Below are positions 53,418 through 63,221 of a stretch of 64,000 nt of DNA, piece by piece. The notes below the pieces were generated by a model that was not told the origin of the DNA, ran no database searches, and was given only the letters and a program-made list of their open reading frames with translations. The DNA lies in the NCBI GenBank assembly GCA_018105865.1, contig CM030861.1, positions 8,197,584 through 8,261,583 on the forward strand, in the 5' to 3' direction. The DNA is from Metaphire vulgaris. Its lineage: Eukaryota; Annelida; Clitellata; Crassiclitellata; Megascolecidae. How positions within the stretch are numbered: the stretch's first letter is position 1; each line of letters opens with the position of its first letter. Made by a program: the position numbers and the translations under genes.

Positions 53418-53900
53418 ATATATACATATAATATATATATACTGTACATATAATATATATAATATATAAATATATAACATTATAATTCTTAAATACTTTC
53501 CTCGCATTTCAAGAATCACAAAAAGACCAGTAATTTGAAAAAAAATTTCTCCAACAAAATTTGCACAGTAATTAATATATTAATAATAGTCATTATTAAT
53601 TATTAAATTAATAATAGTTTCACATCATTTAAAATTCAATTTCTAGACCTATAAAATTTCAGATCATAAAATATAAGTCTTCATTTATCCTAGCAATTCA
53701 AAAATTTGAATTCTGAAATAAGAAAGTTCTCATGATTCTAAATTTCTATTGTCAAACCGAACATTATGTACAAGCCCTACGTTTAAGAAATCTTTAACAA
53801 GTAAAATCCATATTAAATGCTAGTTCACATTGCTTTAGATTTCTATAGCATTACAACCTTATTCCAACTGTATTGGTTCTCCTTTAAAGTTGTGCCATTA
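45905..53900 (-). CDS. Serine carboxypeptidase (cathepsin A-like), gene D, exons 3-13, truncated at gap, exon 12 frameshift
   Basis: Exons in transcript order: 53858 to at least 53900 (cut by the N gap), 52910-52996, 52569-52724, 51783-51874, 51491-51590, 50313-50456, 48984-49120, 48187-48253, 47379-47468, 46496-46599, 45905-45985. It is more diverged than A-C. The Ser motif is GESYGG, the Asp motif is [10 protein letters not shown], the His motif is GAGHMVP, and all visible cysteines are kept (YDEC, VPPC, WAIC, CCNGG). Exon 12 is 104 nt where B and C have 105: a base is missing near 46529-46531, between GVV and the SSTT/KFNN stretch, which shifts the frame. All other exons are open and well spliced, so this is either a young pseudogene or a sequencing/assembly error next to a gap. 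The signal-peptide exon and the GGPGCSS exon were not found in 54001-58438 and may lie in the gap. Confidence 0.83.
46234..46441. mobile_element. hAT-type MITE remnant in gene D
   Basis: Flanks GCAAAGTA at 46226-46233 and GCAAAGTG at 46442-46449 (7 of 8). Termini are degenerate GGGGCCGTTTTAAGGC / CTTCTTAAAACAGTACT. It lies between exons 13 and 12 of gene D. Confidence 0.65.
47168..47335. repeat. (AGT)n microsatellite in gene D intron
   Basis: A long AGT tract following the GTGGTTTTCACACAGGC repeat, just downstream (in transcript sense) of exon 11 of gene D. Confidence 0.9.
47690..47865. repeat. Tandemly duplicated LINE 3' end (88-bp unit, two copies)
   Basis: GTAATGTAATGTGGAATTTG then TATAGCGCCTCTTCTATTTC then ACTCAGAGGCACTCAATG, present twice in tandem. 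The sequence resembles L2-type 3' ends; a relative is at 51237-51300. Confidence 0.7.
47962..48030. repeat. (GAT)n microsatellite
   Basis: About 20 GAT/GAA units in an intron of gene D. The Asp- and His-rich frames here are artefacts. Confidence 0.88.
48718..48872. mobile_element. hAT-type MITE (CAGGGTGCAATTTGTG ends), gene D intron
   Basis: Ends CAGGGTGCAATTTGTG and ACAAATCACACCCTG. Perfect 8-bp duplication ATTCTCAT at 48710-48717 and 48873-48880. The core is a run of GGGGATGTAG-like units. Confidence 0.88.
50026..50213. mobile_element. hAT-type MITE (CTCCA...GGAGCCGCCACTG family), gene D intron
   Basis: Starts CAATGTCGGCTCCAC and ends GGAGCCGCCACTG. Perfect 8-bp duplication CTTAGAAG at 50018-50025 and 50214-50221. 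Family member in inverse orientation at 54393-54572; fragment at about 57372-57451. Confidence 0.9.
50504..50762. repeat. AAT/GAT microsatellite block
   Basis: Mixed (AAT)n and (GAT)n with an internal duplicated segment (AATATAGTAAAAATAATG at about 50538 and 50611). Confidence 0.88.
50763..51060 (+). mobile_element. CR1/L2-like LINE 3' end with (ATTAC)n tail
   Basis: Degenerate coding tail (GGCCATGTCTTGGTCCACAA onward) and a 3' UTR with GAGGTGCTATACAAATATTT and (ACATT)n, followed by an AAT microsatellite. Lies in an intron of gene D. Confidence 0.55.
51988..52089. repeat. Minisatellite GACATTTTGTCCG(TG)
   Basis: About seven degenerate copies of a 15-18 bp unit ACATTTTGTCCGTG, each with a weak palindrome GACATTTTGTC. 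Lies in an intron of gene D. Confidence 0.8.
53058..53114. repeat. (AT)n microsatellite
   Basis: A dinucleotide AT tract. A second tract at 53384-53470 flanks the other side of the tRNA-derived SINE. Confidence 0.9.
53140..53385 (-). mobile_element. tRNA-derived SINE-like sequence
   Basis: On the minus strand, GTTAGCAGGGTGGTACCAG (A-box-like) and GTGGGTTCAATACCCG (B-box-like) are spaced as in tRNA genes, followed by a non-tRNA body. There is no proper acceptor stem, so it is not a working tRNA. AT microsatellites flank both sides. Confidence 0.6.
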
Positions 53901-54000
53901 NNNNNNNNNNNNNNNNNNNNNNNNNNNNNNNNNNNNNNNNNNNNNNNNNNNNNNNNNNNNNNNNNNNNNNNNNNNNNNNNNNNNNNNNNNNNNNNNNNNN
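53901..54000. other. Assembly gap (100 N)
   Basis: Exactly 100 N, the conventional size for a gap of unknown length. It cuts exon 3 of gene D. Confidence 0.99.
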
Positions 54001-54392
54001 CCTCCATTGGGAAGACAGAGCTAGAGTCAGAATTCCCTGGTTTTCAGTGGTTTTCACACAGGCTTACTTAGCCTCCTACACCACTTAAAATCACATTATT
54101 ATTATTATTATTATTATTAGAGTCAAGATCCTTTGGTATGTGTACAGTATATTATTACCTGTTGTATTTGTCTACTTTTATTACAATTCGCTTTCAAATG
54201 ATGCCTGAAATTTTCTACATGAGTTTTACTCATTTACCTTTATATTTCAGTTTAATACTGTATAAGATTTTGAAAGAATTTGCAAGACTACATATGGGCT
54301 GTACTAGCCTACAGTTATACTGGATTGAGCACTAAAGTTTGAGTGCTTGAATGTTCCATATGATATCTACTGATTATGGACCCTGCTCTAAT

Positions 54393-54572
54393 CAGTGGCA
54401 ACTCCAGGATTTGGCAAGTGGGGGCGTTGGGGTGGTAACTTAATTCTAATCATGGGCCTAATCATTTGCATAATCATTTGTTGTTAGGTATGTAGTATTA
54501 AGTATAGGGTCCAAACGGGGGGGGGCAGGCACTAAATAGGGGGCACGGGTCCCCCCTGTGGAGCCGCCACTG
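54393..54572. mobile_element. hAT-type MITE (CAGTGGCAACTCCAGG ends)
   Basis: Perfect 8-bp duplication GCTCTAAT at 54385-54392 and 54573-54580. Inverse orientation to 50026-50213. Confidence 0.92.
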
Positions 54573-54647
54573 GCTCTAATGTCTAATACAGTTGGATCAA
54601 CTGAATAATAGTTTTTCATATCTAGTGACAAATTCATAAAATCCATG

Positions 54648-54835
54648 CAGAGGCGGCGCTGGTTATTTTTGGCTGGGTGGGTCTAATGCACTCTACACGG
54701 CCAGGCCCAGCTAAGACTACCCCTCCCCCAAGAAAAACAAAATTTCTCTGCGGATTTGCAAGATTTGCTCGGGTGCCCCTGCTCGTGGCTGGGTGGGTCC
54801 GGACCCGCGGACCCACCCCCTCAGCGCCGCCCCTG
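54648..54835. mobile_element. hAT-type MITE (CAGAGGCGGCGCTGG ends)
   Basis: Ends CAGAGGCGGCGCTGG and TCAGCGCCGCCCCTG. Flanks AATCCATG / AATCCACG (7 of 8). Confidence 0.88.
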
Positions 54836-54919
54836 AATCCACGTGTTATCTCGATGTGGCTGTGAAAGACATCGTGAAAGTGTAATTCGGCACTGGGCTG
54901 CCCGGAGACCTTCTAAAGG

Positions 54920-55088
54920 CAGTGTTTATTCTAGGCCTTCTCTGGGAATCCCCAAGTTTTAAAATTCCCCCAAAATTTTTATATTTTGGCTGGGGATGGA
55001 AATTCCCAAAAAAGTGTGGAGACTCAGACCTTGTCCTCCCAAACATTTCAAAATCCCCCCAATGTCAAGGTGGCTAGAATAAACACTG
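54920..55088. mobile_element. hAT-type MITE (CAGTGTTTATTCTAG ends)
   Basis: Ends CAGTGTTTATTCTAG and CTAGAATAAACACTG. TTCTAAAG is repeated on both sides, with one extra G on the left. Related to 63222-63557. Confidence 0.85.
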
Positions 55089-55532
55089 TTCTAAAGGGCA
55101 TCCGTAGAACTACTGTATTTGCTTAGGAAGCCCCTAAATTGTAGAAGCTCACGAAAGATTACTGTAATGGGCTGCCAATTAAGACTGAGCTACTGGCCCC
55201 TTGGTTCACTGTTGAGCCACTGCTGCCAAACTTGGTTTGATTCGAGGGATTGGATATTGCATGTTTATCATACAAGGAGTGGACGCCAATATGGTTTGCA
55301 CAGCGCTCGAAGCATCCAATGCATTAAATCAGACGCTATATAAATAGAAGATAATTTGATGGCCTACCGGACCAACTTGACCGTACAATGACACTGCACT
55401 GAGTCTACGCTAGAAATAATTAACACTACTGTGATTCATAGCATCATAGCTCTTAACTTCTGCTGTCCCAAATTCATGTAACAGTTAACAAATCACACGC
55501 GCGCGCACACACACGCAATTTATATTGAGAAT

Positions 55533-55716
55533 CAGTGCGTAGCCAGGATTTCCGGAAGGGGAGGTTTGAAAAAAATTTCGTCGATAACCGCCATGGGCCG
55601 GGTTTCACCCCAAAAATCGCCTCAAAAAATAAAAATTGCATGGGAATAAATCCACAAAAAAGTTTTCCGCCGCCCAAGGGGGTTTTTAACCCCAACCCCC
55701 CGTGGCTACGCCGCTG
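55533..55716. mobile_element. hAT-type MITE (CAGTGCGTAGCCAGG ends)
   Basis: Ends CAGTGCGTAGCCAGG and GGCTACGCCGCTG. Flanks TTGAGAAT / TTGGGAAT (7 of 8). Confidence 0.88.
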
Positions 55717-55748
55717 TTGGGAATAGATATGTGGAACCGCCCCTGAAG

Positions 55749-55941
55749 GTAGTGTTTAATCTAGACTCCTGGTCCTGGACTCCGGGGGAAACTGACAAAG
55801 CCGGGGGAAACTGACAAAGCCGGGGAGATTCTGCTAGGGGGCTGCTGTTAGTTGATGTAGCATGCCAACATTTCCGGGGAGGGAATTTGAAATTTCCGGG
55901 GGAGGGCAATTTCCCCCGGAAACGGCCTACATTAAACCCTG
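55749..55941. mobile_element. hAT-type MITE (CAGTGTTTAATC family)
   Basis: Starts TAGTGTTTAATCTAGACTCC and ends CCTACATTAAACCCTG. Internal duplication of GGGGGAAACTGACAAAGCC. Flanks are only roughly repeated. Confidence 0.7.
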
Positions 55942-56134
55942 CCTGCAAGGTGGGCAAATCAATTTTTTTCTATCTCCCTCCAATGCTGATGGCAGGAATG
56001 CGCCATAGCGTAGGGGTAAAATGGCAACTGCTTCAGGATTTGACCTTTTTGACCCGAGAGGCCGAGTTCCGAGTCAAAGCACGCGGTTGTGCTTTAGGAA
56101 ATAGGCCTAGGAGTAGTATTGCCATGTCCCTGTT

Positions 56135-56450
56135 CAGTGGCGTAGCCAAGGGGGGGGTTAAAACCCTCTTGGCTGCTGACGATAACATTGGTAAAATGTG
56201 TTTCCATACATTTTTTGTTTTCGGACGCGGTTTTGGTGGTTTAAAGTGACTAAACCCCCCTTGGCTCTGGCGATCCAATTTTTTTTGTAAGCGCTATAGG
56301 TGACGACCTTTTTTTCTTGTCAGCATCTGCAAAGGAAAAACATAACAAGGAAAGACGAGAATGACCTTTTTCTGCTTGTCAAGATTATTTTTCGAAAGTT
56401 GGTTACGGTCAAAACCAACCCCCCTTCCGAAAATCCTGGCAACGCCACTG
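56135..56450. mobile_element. hAT-type MITE (CAGTGGCGTAGCC ends)
   Basis: Starts CAGTGGCGTAGCCAAGG and ends CCTGGCAACGCCACTG. Flanks TCCCTGTT / TCTCTGTC (6 of 8). Two copies of the shared word at 56303-56321 and 56361-56380. Confidence 0.82.
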
Positions 56451-56579
56451 TCTCTGTCTCCAAAATACCGGACACCCGTGTAGGTGGCAGAAAATGCAAA
56501 CGCAACAAGATGGACCAGGGGAAAATTGTTTTGTTATATACTGTAGGGCCTACATTTTGTCAAAGCTAATAAATTGTAA

Positions 56580-57355
56580 CCTGGCGAATTTACAAGTTCA
56601 TTCCAAAATTCAAGTAAGTTTACTCAAAATTTTCACTTTTGAATAGGCCACACAGGTCCTCAGCGCCTAAAATAACATATATTGAAAATTAAACAATAAA
56701 ACTTTAAATATATTATGTAAAGTGTAACATCTACAATAAAGAGATAAAATAAACTTTTACACGACTTTAAGTATTTATTAACTGGATTCGGCTGCTTTTG
56801 TTAATATCTTGCTTTTTCGATTGTATAATATATAGGCCTACTTTAAAATTGCATCTCACTAATTCTCTTCCATGTAAGTCAATAGATCAAGTGGACCAGC
56901 AGCATATATGAGCCAATGCAGGCCCTTGAAAGTAGGCCCTACACACTGCAATTGACAATTTGGTACTTTTAAAAATTAATCTTATTTCACTATAACGCAA
57001 GTAAAGCGTATTCCGACCATTTTGCCTTGAAACTCCAATAACAATAGAGAATCTCTTGCAGATAACTATTGACTACCCTAGGATGAGACCACCATAGATT
57101 ATGCCCTATAAGATATTTGAGACGCGTAACAAAGGTATGTTCCCGGCAAAAGTTTATAAACGGTCATTTTCAAGAAATTTTAATATCTATTTCTTCCATT
57201 TCATCTTATTTGGCTAAAAATATGAATAATTCTGCCAAAATTTTTGTATATTTTCATTCTAATTGAAAAAGGGTTTTTGTCTTGTCATTTGTTCAAAACT
57301 CAGAATATTCTTTTCAACTAACGTTCGCCAGATGGCCTAATGCGTTTTTTTAATA
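56580..57355. other. AT-rich stretch without recognisable features
   Basis: No ORF, RNA or repeat that I can identify between the MITE at 56135-56450 and the MITE fragment at about 57372-57451. Confidence 0.6.
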
Positions 57356-57713
57356 TCACATGCTAATATTATATAGGGTCCCAACAGGGGCCACTGGGGC
57401 CAGGAACTCAATAGGGCACGGGCCTCCCGCCCCCCCCTGGAGCCGCCACTGGTCTAATCGTCTGGTTCTTCACTACCGTCCAGTAATGCATGCACTATCA
57501 CTCACCTATAATGGAGCATTTAATGGCATGGTTTTCGTAGTTGCTCCTATATGTGGCTACTGAATGCTGGATGCATATTAGTCAACGAAATTCGAGGATA
57601 TATCGCGTGGATAGCCTATCCTACAGAACGTCCACAAGTCGAGTATCATCTATCAAAACGAGTATCATGCATAGTATCCTCGTCAACTACACGGAAACAC
57701 GTGATCGTTTACC

Positions 57714-57918
57714 CAGTGGCGTAGCGAGGGGGCACTGGGGGCACTGGGGGGCGAACCGCCCAGGGCGGCACTTGCTCTAGGGGCGGCATTTTCGAGGTCA
57801 ACGTTTTTTTGCTTGTCAAGAATTTTAGGAAAAGTGTGATGGCCTTTTTGGTTGCCAGATTTTTTCGGAGGCGACACTTTTTTCGTCCCAGGCGGCACTT
57901 TGCCTCGCTACGCCACTG
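57714..57918. mobile_element. hAT-type MITE immediately upstream of the GPCR promoter
   Basis: Ends CAGTGGCGTAGCGAGG and CCTCGCTACGCCACTG. Flanks CGTTTACC / CGCTTGCC (6 of 8). Shared word variant at 57803-57820. Confidence 0.85.
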
Positions 57919-57953
57919 CGCTTGCCCGCTCCACTGTGGGGGGGGGGGTTGTG

Positions 57954-57996
57954 ATTGGCTGAGCCAGCTGTCGAAAACGGGGCGCTGTATAAATTA
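57954..57996 (+). promoter_or_regulatory. Probable GPCR core promoter: inverted CCAAT box and TATA box
   Basis: ATTGG at 57954-57958 is followed about 30 bp later by TATAAATTA at 57988-57996. Together they would place transcription start near 58015-58025, leaving a 5' leader of about 420 nt before the GPCR ATG at 58439. The motifs lie just downstream of a small hAT element ending at 57918. Spacing supports the call but no transcript evidence is available. Confidence 0.55.
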
Positions 57997-58043
57997 GACT
58001 CCGGCCTGCCTGCTTCACGTCGACTGGAAATAGATTTTCCGGC

Positions 58044-58250
58044 ATGACGGAGCGGCGGCGTGAATCATTCGAGGTCGAACCGCTCTCTTCCGCCGCTCGG
58101 TTTCATCGAGAGCAAGATGCGGCGGCCGCGGGCGGTTCGGAGTGCGAAGACGGGCGATTCGAAGAGACGGCGAAGCGCAATATAAACCGTCGTTCCGAGA
58201 CAGCGTTGTTCATCCAAACTGTGTTCCCGCGGAGGAACCCAATAATTTGA
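58044..58250 (+). other. Upstream ORF in the GPCR leader
   Basis: A 68-codon ORF (MTERRRESFEVEPLSSAARF at its start) lies between the predicted start site and the receptor ATG. It has no recognisable domain. If the promoter call is right it would be the first long reading frame on the transcript and could lower receptor translation. Confidence 0.35.
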
Positions 58251-58438
58251 GTTCTGCGAGAAACTGCAAGGGTTCCGCAGAAATAGTTTGCAAACATTTA
58301 CGATAGAACGAACGAGCGAAGGAAGGACCGTGGACTAAATGATAGTCAGCAGCCTATAAAACACCGCCTAAATTCGACTCCACTCGGAAGTAAGGTAGTT
58401 ATACGTCGTTGCCGGTTTAGAATAGACGACAAAGCAAA

Positions 58439-58893
58439 ATGAACAACAAAAGCGAAACGGAAAATATGTTCGACAAGGAATTTCACACATCCATCCCTGG
58501 TGCCGGTTACGCGGATAATTATGCATCGTCCATAGAAGTCACCGTCAAGACTTCTTCTTCCCCCTCCTCCTCTTCCGACTCTAACTGGGACCATCACTAC
58601 GTGGTGCGCATGCTCTGGGTGTTCGGGGGTCCGGTGATATTCATCGTCGGTCTGTGTGGTAACGCTCTCGTAATGGCCGTCATGGCCCAACGTAGAATGC
58701 GCGGCTCGTCTACCAGCGTCTATCTGAGCGTCATGGCCGTTGCCGATTCGATGGTCCTCGTCACCGGAATCGTTCCCGAGTGGCTGGAAGCAGCGAAGGT
58801 TTCTTTTGAAAAGAAATATGCATCAATATTCTGTTAATGATTTTTTTCTATATTTCGTCATCTTCTTCTTCCTCTTCAGCATCATCATCATCG

Positions 58894-58971
<78 letters not shown>

Positions 58972-59018
58972 CCATCATCATCAACATCTTCTTCTTCATC
59001 GTCATCTTCTTCTTCTTC

Positions 59019-59050
<32 letters not shown>

Positions 59051-59208
59051 TATTATCATCATCATCATAATCATCTTCTTCTTATTCTTCTTCTTCTTCA
59101 TCCTCCTCCTCTTCATCACCATCTTCTTCTTTTTCTTGGTCCTCTTCCTCCTCTTCCTCCTCCTTCTCCTCCTCCTCCTCCTCCTCCTCCTCCTCATCAT
59201 CATCATTG

Positions 59209-59240
<32 letters not shown>

Positions 59241-59289
59241 TTCTTCTTCTTCTTCTTATACGTCATCTTCTGCTTCCTCTTCTTCATCG

Positions 59290-59333
<44 letters not shown>

Positions 59334-60355
59334 TTTTTTGTCTTCTTCTTAAGGTGATCGTGCTGAAGGAGTGGCACCAGGCAGCCTGCAAGACGGAGAA
59401 GTTCCTCTTCTACACGAGCGCCGACACCGCCGTCTGGATCCTCGTCGTCTTCACGATCGACCGATTCGTCGCCGTCTGCTACCCGCTCAAGAAGACCAAC
59501 TTCTGTCGCAGCTCTCGAGCCAAGTTCTCGTGCGCCATCGTACTGGCGGCCGCCGCCGTGAAAAACCTCCACGTCCTCGGAACGCGCGGCAGCCAGTACC
59601 GTCTCCATCGCCCGAATCGGACGGAGACGGAGACGGAGACGGAGACGGTGCTGGTCTCCAACTGCGGCAAACCCAACGCCGCCTACGAATACTTCGAGGA
59701 CTTCGTCAGGCCGTGGATAGCATTCGTTGTCGTTAGCCTCCTACCGTTCTGCGTCATCCTCCTGTGCAACGTCTTCATAATCGCCGCCCTGCTGCGCGTA
59801 CGGAAGCTTCGAGCGGAACACTGCGTTACGTCGACCGGCGGCGACAAAGCGCTGATCCAGATGACGGCCATGTGCCTGAGCGCCTCCTTCTGTTTCCTCG
59901 TCTGCGTGGCGCCGAGCATCATCCTGCTCATCGGTAAGCCCTACTGGAAGCGATCGAACCCCGCCTCGTACGAGATAACGAAGGTCGTCAACAATCAGCT
60001 GGTGTTCGTTAACCATTCGGTCAACTTCTTTCTGTACTGCGTCACCGGACGTCGGTTCCGGCGAGGGATATGGACGGTGTTCCGATGCGGCGGGCACTCG
60101 CCGGCCGACAGCGCGGCGACCGAGGGGTCCTTCGAGTCGCGTACGACCCTGGCGAAGCTGGCACCGTCTCCCGAGCACGCGCGGAGGACCTCGGCGGCGA
60201 ACGTACGTGGCGTCGTCGTGAACAGGTCCGCGTCACTTGGCGCGGCAAACGTCGTCTTTAAGAAGACCGTGTCCGACTTGAAAGCAGCTAGCAGCGGTCC
60301 AAGAGACACTCTTTTGAGAAGTAAAAGCATTCTGTCCTACGAATCGGTCATATAG
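58439..60355 (+). CDS. Rhodopsin-class (class A) G protein-coupled receptor, peptide-receptor-like, two exons
   Basis: Exon 1 is 58439-58798 (120 codons) and exon 2 is 59354-60355 (333 codons plus stop), joined in phase 0 (AAG|GTTTCT donor, CTTAAG acceptor); about 453 residues. The acidic and Ser-rich extracellular N-terminus has no obvious signal peptide. TM1 has GNALVM (the conserved Asn). TM2 has AVAD (the conserved Asp). A Cys precedes TM3, which ends TIDRFVAVCYPL, so the DRY box is DRF. TM5 has the proline in LLPFC and TM6 the proline in VCVAP. TM7 is NHSVNFFLY, a common variant of NPxxY in invertebrate neuropeptide receptors. Expected role: plasma-membrane receptor for a peptide ligand; the ligand is unknown. 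Odd points are the missing TM4 and TM6 tryptophans and a (Thr-Glu)n run in extracellular loop 2. Coding GC is far above the surroundings. Confidence 0.85.
58799..59353 (+). repeat. GPCR intron made of CAT/CTT/CCT microsatellite
   Basis: The only intron of the GPCR is almost wholly a pyrimidine-rich trinucleotide tract: long (CAT)n blocks at about 58878-58975, 59020-59068, 59206-59240 and 59287-59334, separated by (CTT)n and (CCT)n. The last CTT run also serves as the polypyrimidine tract of the acceptor at 59353. Long open frames here in all phases are artefacts of stop-free repeats. Confidence 0.9.
59624..59648 (+). repeat. In-frame GGAGAC minisatellite inside GPCR extracellular loop 2
   Basis: About four copies of a 6-bp GGAGAC unit encode alternating Thr-Glu residues between TM4 and TM5 of the receptor. 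The unit length keeps the frame, so copy number can vary without breaking the protein. Confidence 0.8.
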
Positions 60356-60389
60356 CTATGCCGTTTTGCGTGATTCAAAGTGGCTTAGG

Positions 60390-60564
60390 CAGGGTCTAAT
60401 CTAGGCCGTTTCCGGTGGAGAAGTTGCCCTTGTCCCTCCGGAAATTTCAAACCCCTTCGGACATTTTGGCATATTACACCAACTAACAGCAGCCCCCTAG
60501 CTGACTTCCCCCGGCCTTGTCAGTTCCCCCTCCCCACGGAGTCCAGAGTCTAGATAAAACACTG
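60390..60564. mobile_element. hAT-type MITE (CAGTGTTTAATC family) just after the GPCR stop
   Basis: Starts CAGGGTCTAATCTAGGCC and ends CTAGATAAAACACTG. Flanks GGCTTAGG / GGCTTAAG (7 of 8). Begins 34 bp after the GPCR stop codon, so it may be part of its 3' UTR. Confidence 0.85.
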
Positions 60565-60578
60565 GGCTTAAGAGGAGC

Positions 60579-60690
60579 ATTACTCTGCCTGTGTGAAAGC
60601 CACTAGAGGCACTAACGGGGGCTTGAACCTCGCTCCGTCAGCCTACCGCTCCAGCGCGTAACCCACTCTGCCATCTTCCGCCTCAAACGA
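60579..60690 (-). mobile_element. tRNA-like SINE head
   Basis: Minus strand: TGGCAGAGTGGGTTACGCG (A-box-like) and GAGGTTCAAGCCCCCG (B-box-like), continuing into GTGGCTTTCACACAGGC. That tail matches the repeat family at 9533, 47119 and 54043, suggesting those are tails of the same SINE. Confidence 0.55.
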
Positions 60691-60776
60691 GGACGCCTGC
60701 TGTCGATCCTCGGGAAACTGATTAAAATTTCCTTCGTGGTGCGGCAGATCCAAAAGTTATGTTTGGGGAGGGGTGC

Positions 60777-61078
60777 CAGTGGTGGTTCCAGGATTTCTTG
60801 GTGGGGGAATGAATGAATTCATAGAAAGTTGGTGGGGTGGGTGAAAATAGAAGGACAAATATCAATAAACTTTGCCGAAAAAGGCTGGAAAAAGGAAATT
60901 GTGTCTCTCATTTTACTACACTTTTACCGATAAATATGTTGCCAAGCAAAAAACAGGTCGTTCCCCGGTTAGTTTTACTAGACTTTTACCCAAAAATAGG
61001 TTTCACAGGCAAAAAAAGTAAGTCCGAAAGTCCGGTGGGGATGCATCCCCACTCATCTCACACGTAGAACCGCCACTG
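60777..61078. mobile_element. hAT-type MITE (CAGTGGTGGTTCCAGG ends)
   Basis: Same family as 62773-63077 and 43985-44556. Flanks AGGGGTGC / AGGGGCAC (6 of 8). Confidence 0.85.
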
Positions 61079-61369
61079 AGGGGCACTATGTGTGCCATTC
61101 CCCCTTTTTTCTACTTGCCTTGTCCCTTCCACATGGATTGAAGCATGCCGTTACATTTGGTGAAAGGGAAGAAAAGACGATAGGTCCTTAATTGCTTATC
61201 TATTCGTGACTTCATAACTCTTCTACTTTTCGCCGTGACGAGAAATTGACAGCACAAAATTCGGGGGTTATTTGAGGGGTAAGCCCCCATTCCTTGCATA
61301 CGCCTCTACTTCCCTTTGGATGTTGACTATATTGCCTGGCTGATAATATACCTTCCCCATAGCTATTTT

Positions 61370-61468
61370 AAGAGAGGCTGAGCGCCTAAGAATAAGCAGC
61401 TACTGTTGTGCTGCTTTCCAAGGCGCTATAGAAATCCACGAGATTTTACTTTACTTACTTACTTACTT
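61370..61468 (+). mobile_element. CR1/L2-like LINE 3' end with (ACTT)n tail
   Basis: CTGAGCGCCTAAGAATAAGC ... TCCAAGGCGCTATAGAAATC then (TTACTTAC)n: the same 3' UTR as the LINEs at 2873 and 21351, in plus orientation. Confidence 0.8.
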
Positions 61469-61519
61469 CATCGTTTGCGAATGCCGTCTATTAGCGTCTA
61501 AGCAGAAGAAGCAACATCT

Positions 61520-62160
61520 TCAACGCCAGGCATTATTCTATAGTGTATAGCTGTACAAAAAGTGTATAGTTGAAAAACAAAATTACAGTGGAAATTCGTG
61601 TTACGTGTTGATGGTTTTGACGTTGATTTCGGCGTCAATCGAGCCCAGGAATTTTGTTTTTGCACGTCAGACGTTTTGACTGAGATGCTGAGCACACCAC
61701 ACGTTGGCCATACATCTCGACCGGGCACCGGTCTATATTTGCTATTTGCGCAAAAAGCGCTACAGTAATGTCTATTTCACGCCCGGCAGACCGACACGAT
61801 TAGCCTTGGGTTGCCAACTTGCCAGATATCCAAAGTCGAAATACGGGAGATTGTTTCCGCGATCAATGCGCCATGCACTCCACAGTTCAGTTCGTTGCGA
61901 ATTATTATGGCTGGAGTTACAATACACTACAGTACTATAGACTGTATCGGGTATAGACTAGGAAAAAGCAATAAACAACACTGTTCAATGCACTGCGTCA
62001 TCGGTGTAGACATGTGTAGATGTACAAAAAATGTGTAGTTGAAAAACAAAATTACAGTGGAAATTCATGTAACGTGTTGATGGTTTTGACGAGATTTAAA
62101 ATACCATTAATCCCGTAAAATACCGTAAAATCCCGTAAAATACGGGAGATCTGGCAACCC
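61520..62160. repeat. Diverged repeated segment, two copies
   Basis: The run GTTGAAAAACAAAATTACAG, then GTGGAAATTC and GTGTTGATGGTTTTGACG, occurs at about 61568-61623 and again at 62037-62091, bracketing a unique 410-bp stretch. No coding signal. Confidence 0.5.
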
Positions 62161-62772
62161 TAGCCTACACTGAGAAAGCCAGTTTTACATTGACACATAC
62201 AGTATGGATAGAACTTCTATTTTTGTTGTGGACTTGTGAAAATCGTTAATTTAACTATATTTTCCTAATTCATTGACAGTATCAGTTCTATCCATCTGTG
62301 GTCTAGAATGATGGTGTGGTTTGTGCAAAGCCGAAGAGAAAGGTTTAGCATTCCACTGGCGTTAACTGGGATAAAAAAGTGGGGTGCCCACTGCCCGACC
62401 CCTTCCCTATGGCAGCCTCTCAGAAAGTGGGAGGGAGATCGAGTCTAGAGGCCAAAAAGACATTCACGATGCCAATGCTGGACTAGCGACAGGGATGCAC
62501 CGGCCAAGTAGTTATATGGGAAATTTCCACGGCCCTTAAGGGCTAAATGAACTGCATCGAGCCTCCCCCACCCCCATAAGACGCGCATGTACATACAGAG
62601 TTTTATCCAGACTCTAGACCTTTGGAGGATTGACTTGGCTGGAAGGGAAGATACGTAGTTCAATGCAAAAGTTTGTCGGTGCCGAATTTTTTTGGGCCAG
62701 GGATTTGAGGTTGGGGATCTACTCCCCCCTAACAAGCCTGGTTAAAACATTGTTTACATAATACTAAACATC

Positions 62773-63077
62773 CAGTGGCGGTTCCAGGATTTCTTGGTAG
62801 GGGATGAAATGAACTCATAGGAAGTTGGTGGGGGATGAAAATAGAAAAGAAGAAATCAATAAACTTTGCCGAAAAAGGCTGACAAAAGAAAATCTTTCCC
62901 CAAATTTTGCAACACTTTTACTGAAAACTAGGTTGACAAGCAAAAAAGGTCATCGACTGTTTTTCTCCGTACTTTTACTAGACTTTTGCCAAACAAATAG
63001 GTTTCACAAGCGAAAAAAGTCCGGAAGTCCGGTGGTGGGATGCATCCCCACTCATCCCCCACGTGGAACCGCCACTG
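62773..63077. mobile_element. hAT-type MITE (CAGTGGCGGTTCCAGG ends)
   Basis: Flanks TAAACATC / TAAGCATC (7 of 8). Exact copy of the shared 20-bp word on the minus strand at 62935-62954. Confidence 0.9.
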
Positions 63078-63221
63078 TAAGCATCACCGTTTTATTAACT
63101 TTGTCGCAATAGTTTGTCTAATGAAACGTGCCAGACTTTTATCGTACTCTTGCGTTTTATTCGACTTCAACAGGAATTCAGTAACTGTGACCGATGGGTC
63201 CCGGGATCAAACACTTCCAGG

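Noticed and set aside
58740..59608. Long hydrophobic or Met/Lys-rich ORFs on both strands across the GPCR intron
   Set aside because: They are readings of CAT/CTT repeats in different frames and lie in an intron; composition is entirely repeat-driven.
60606..60683. A functional tRNA gene
   Set aside because: A- and B-box-like sequences are present, but there is no matching acceptor stem and the sequence continues into a repeat tail.
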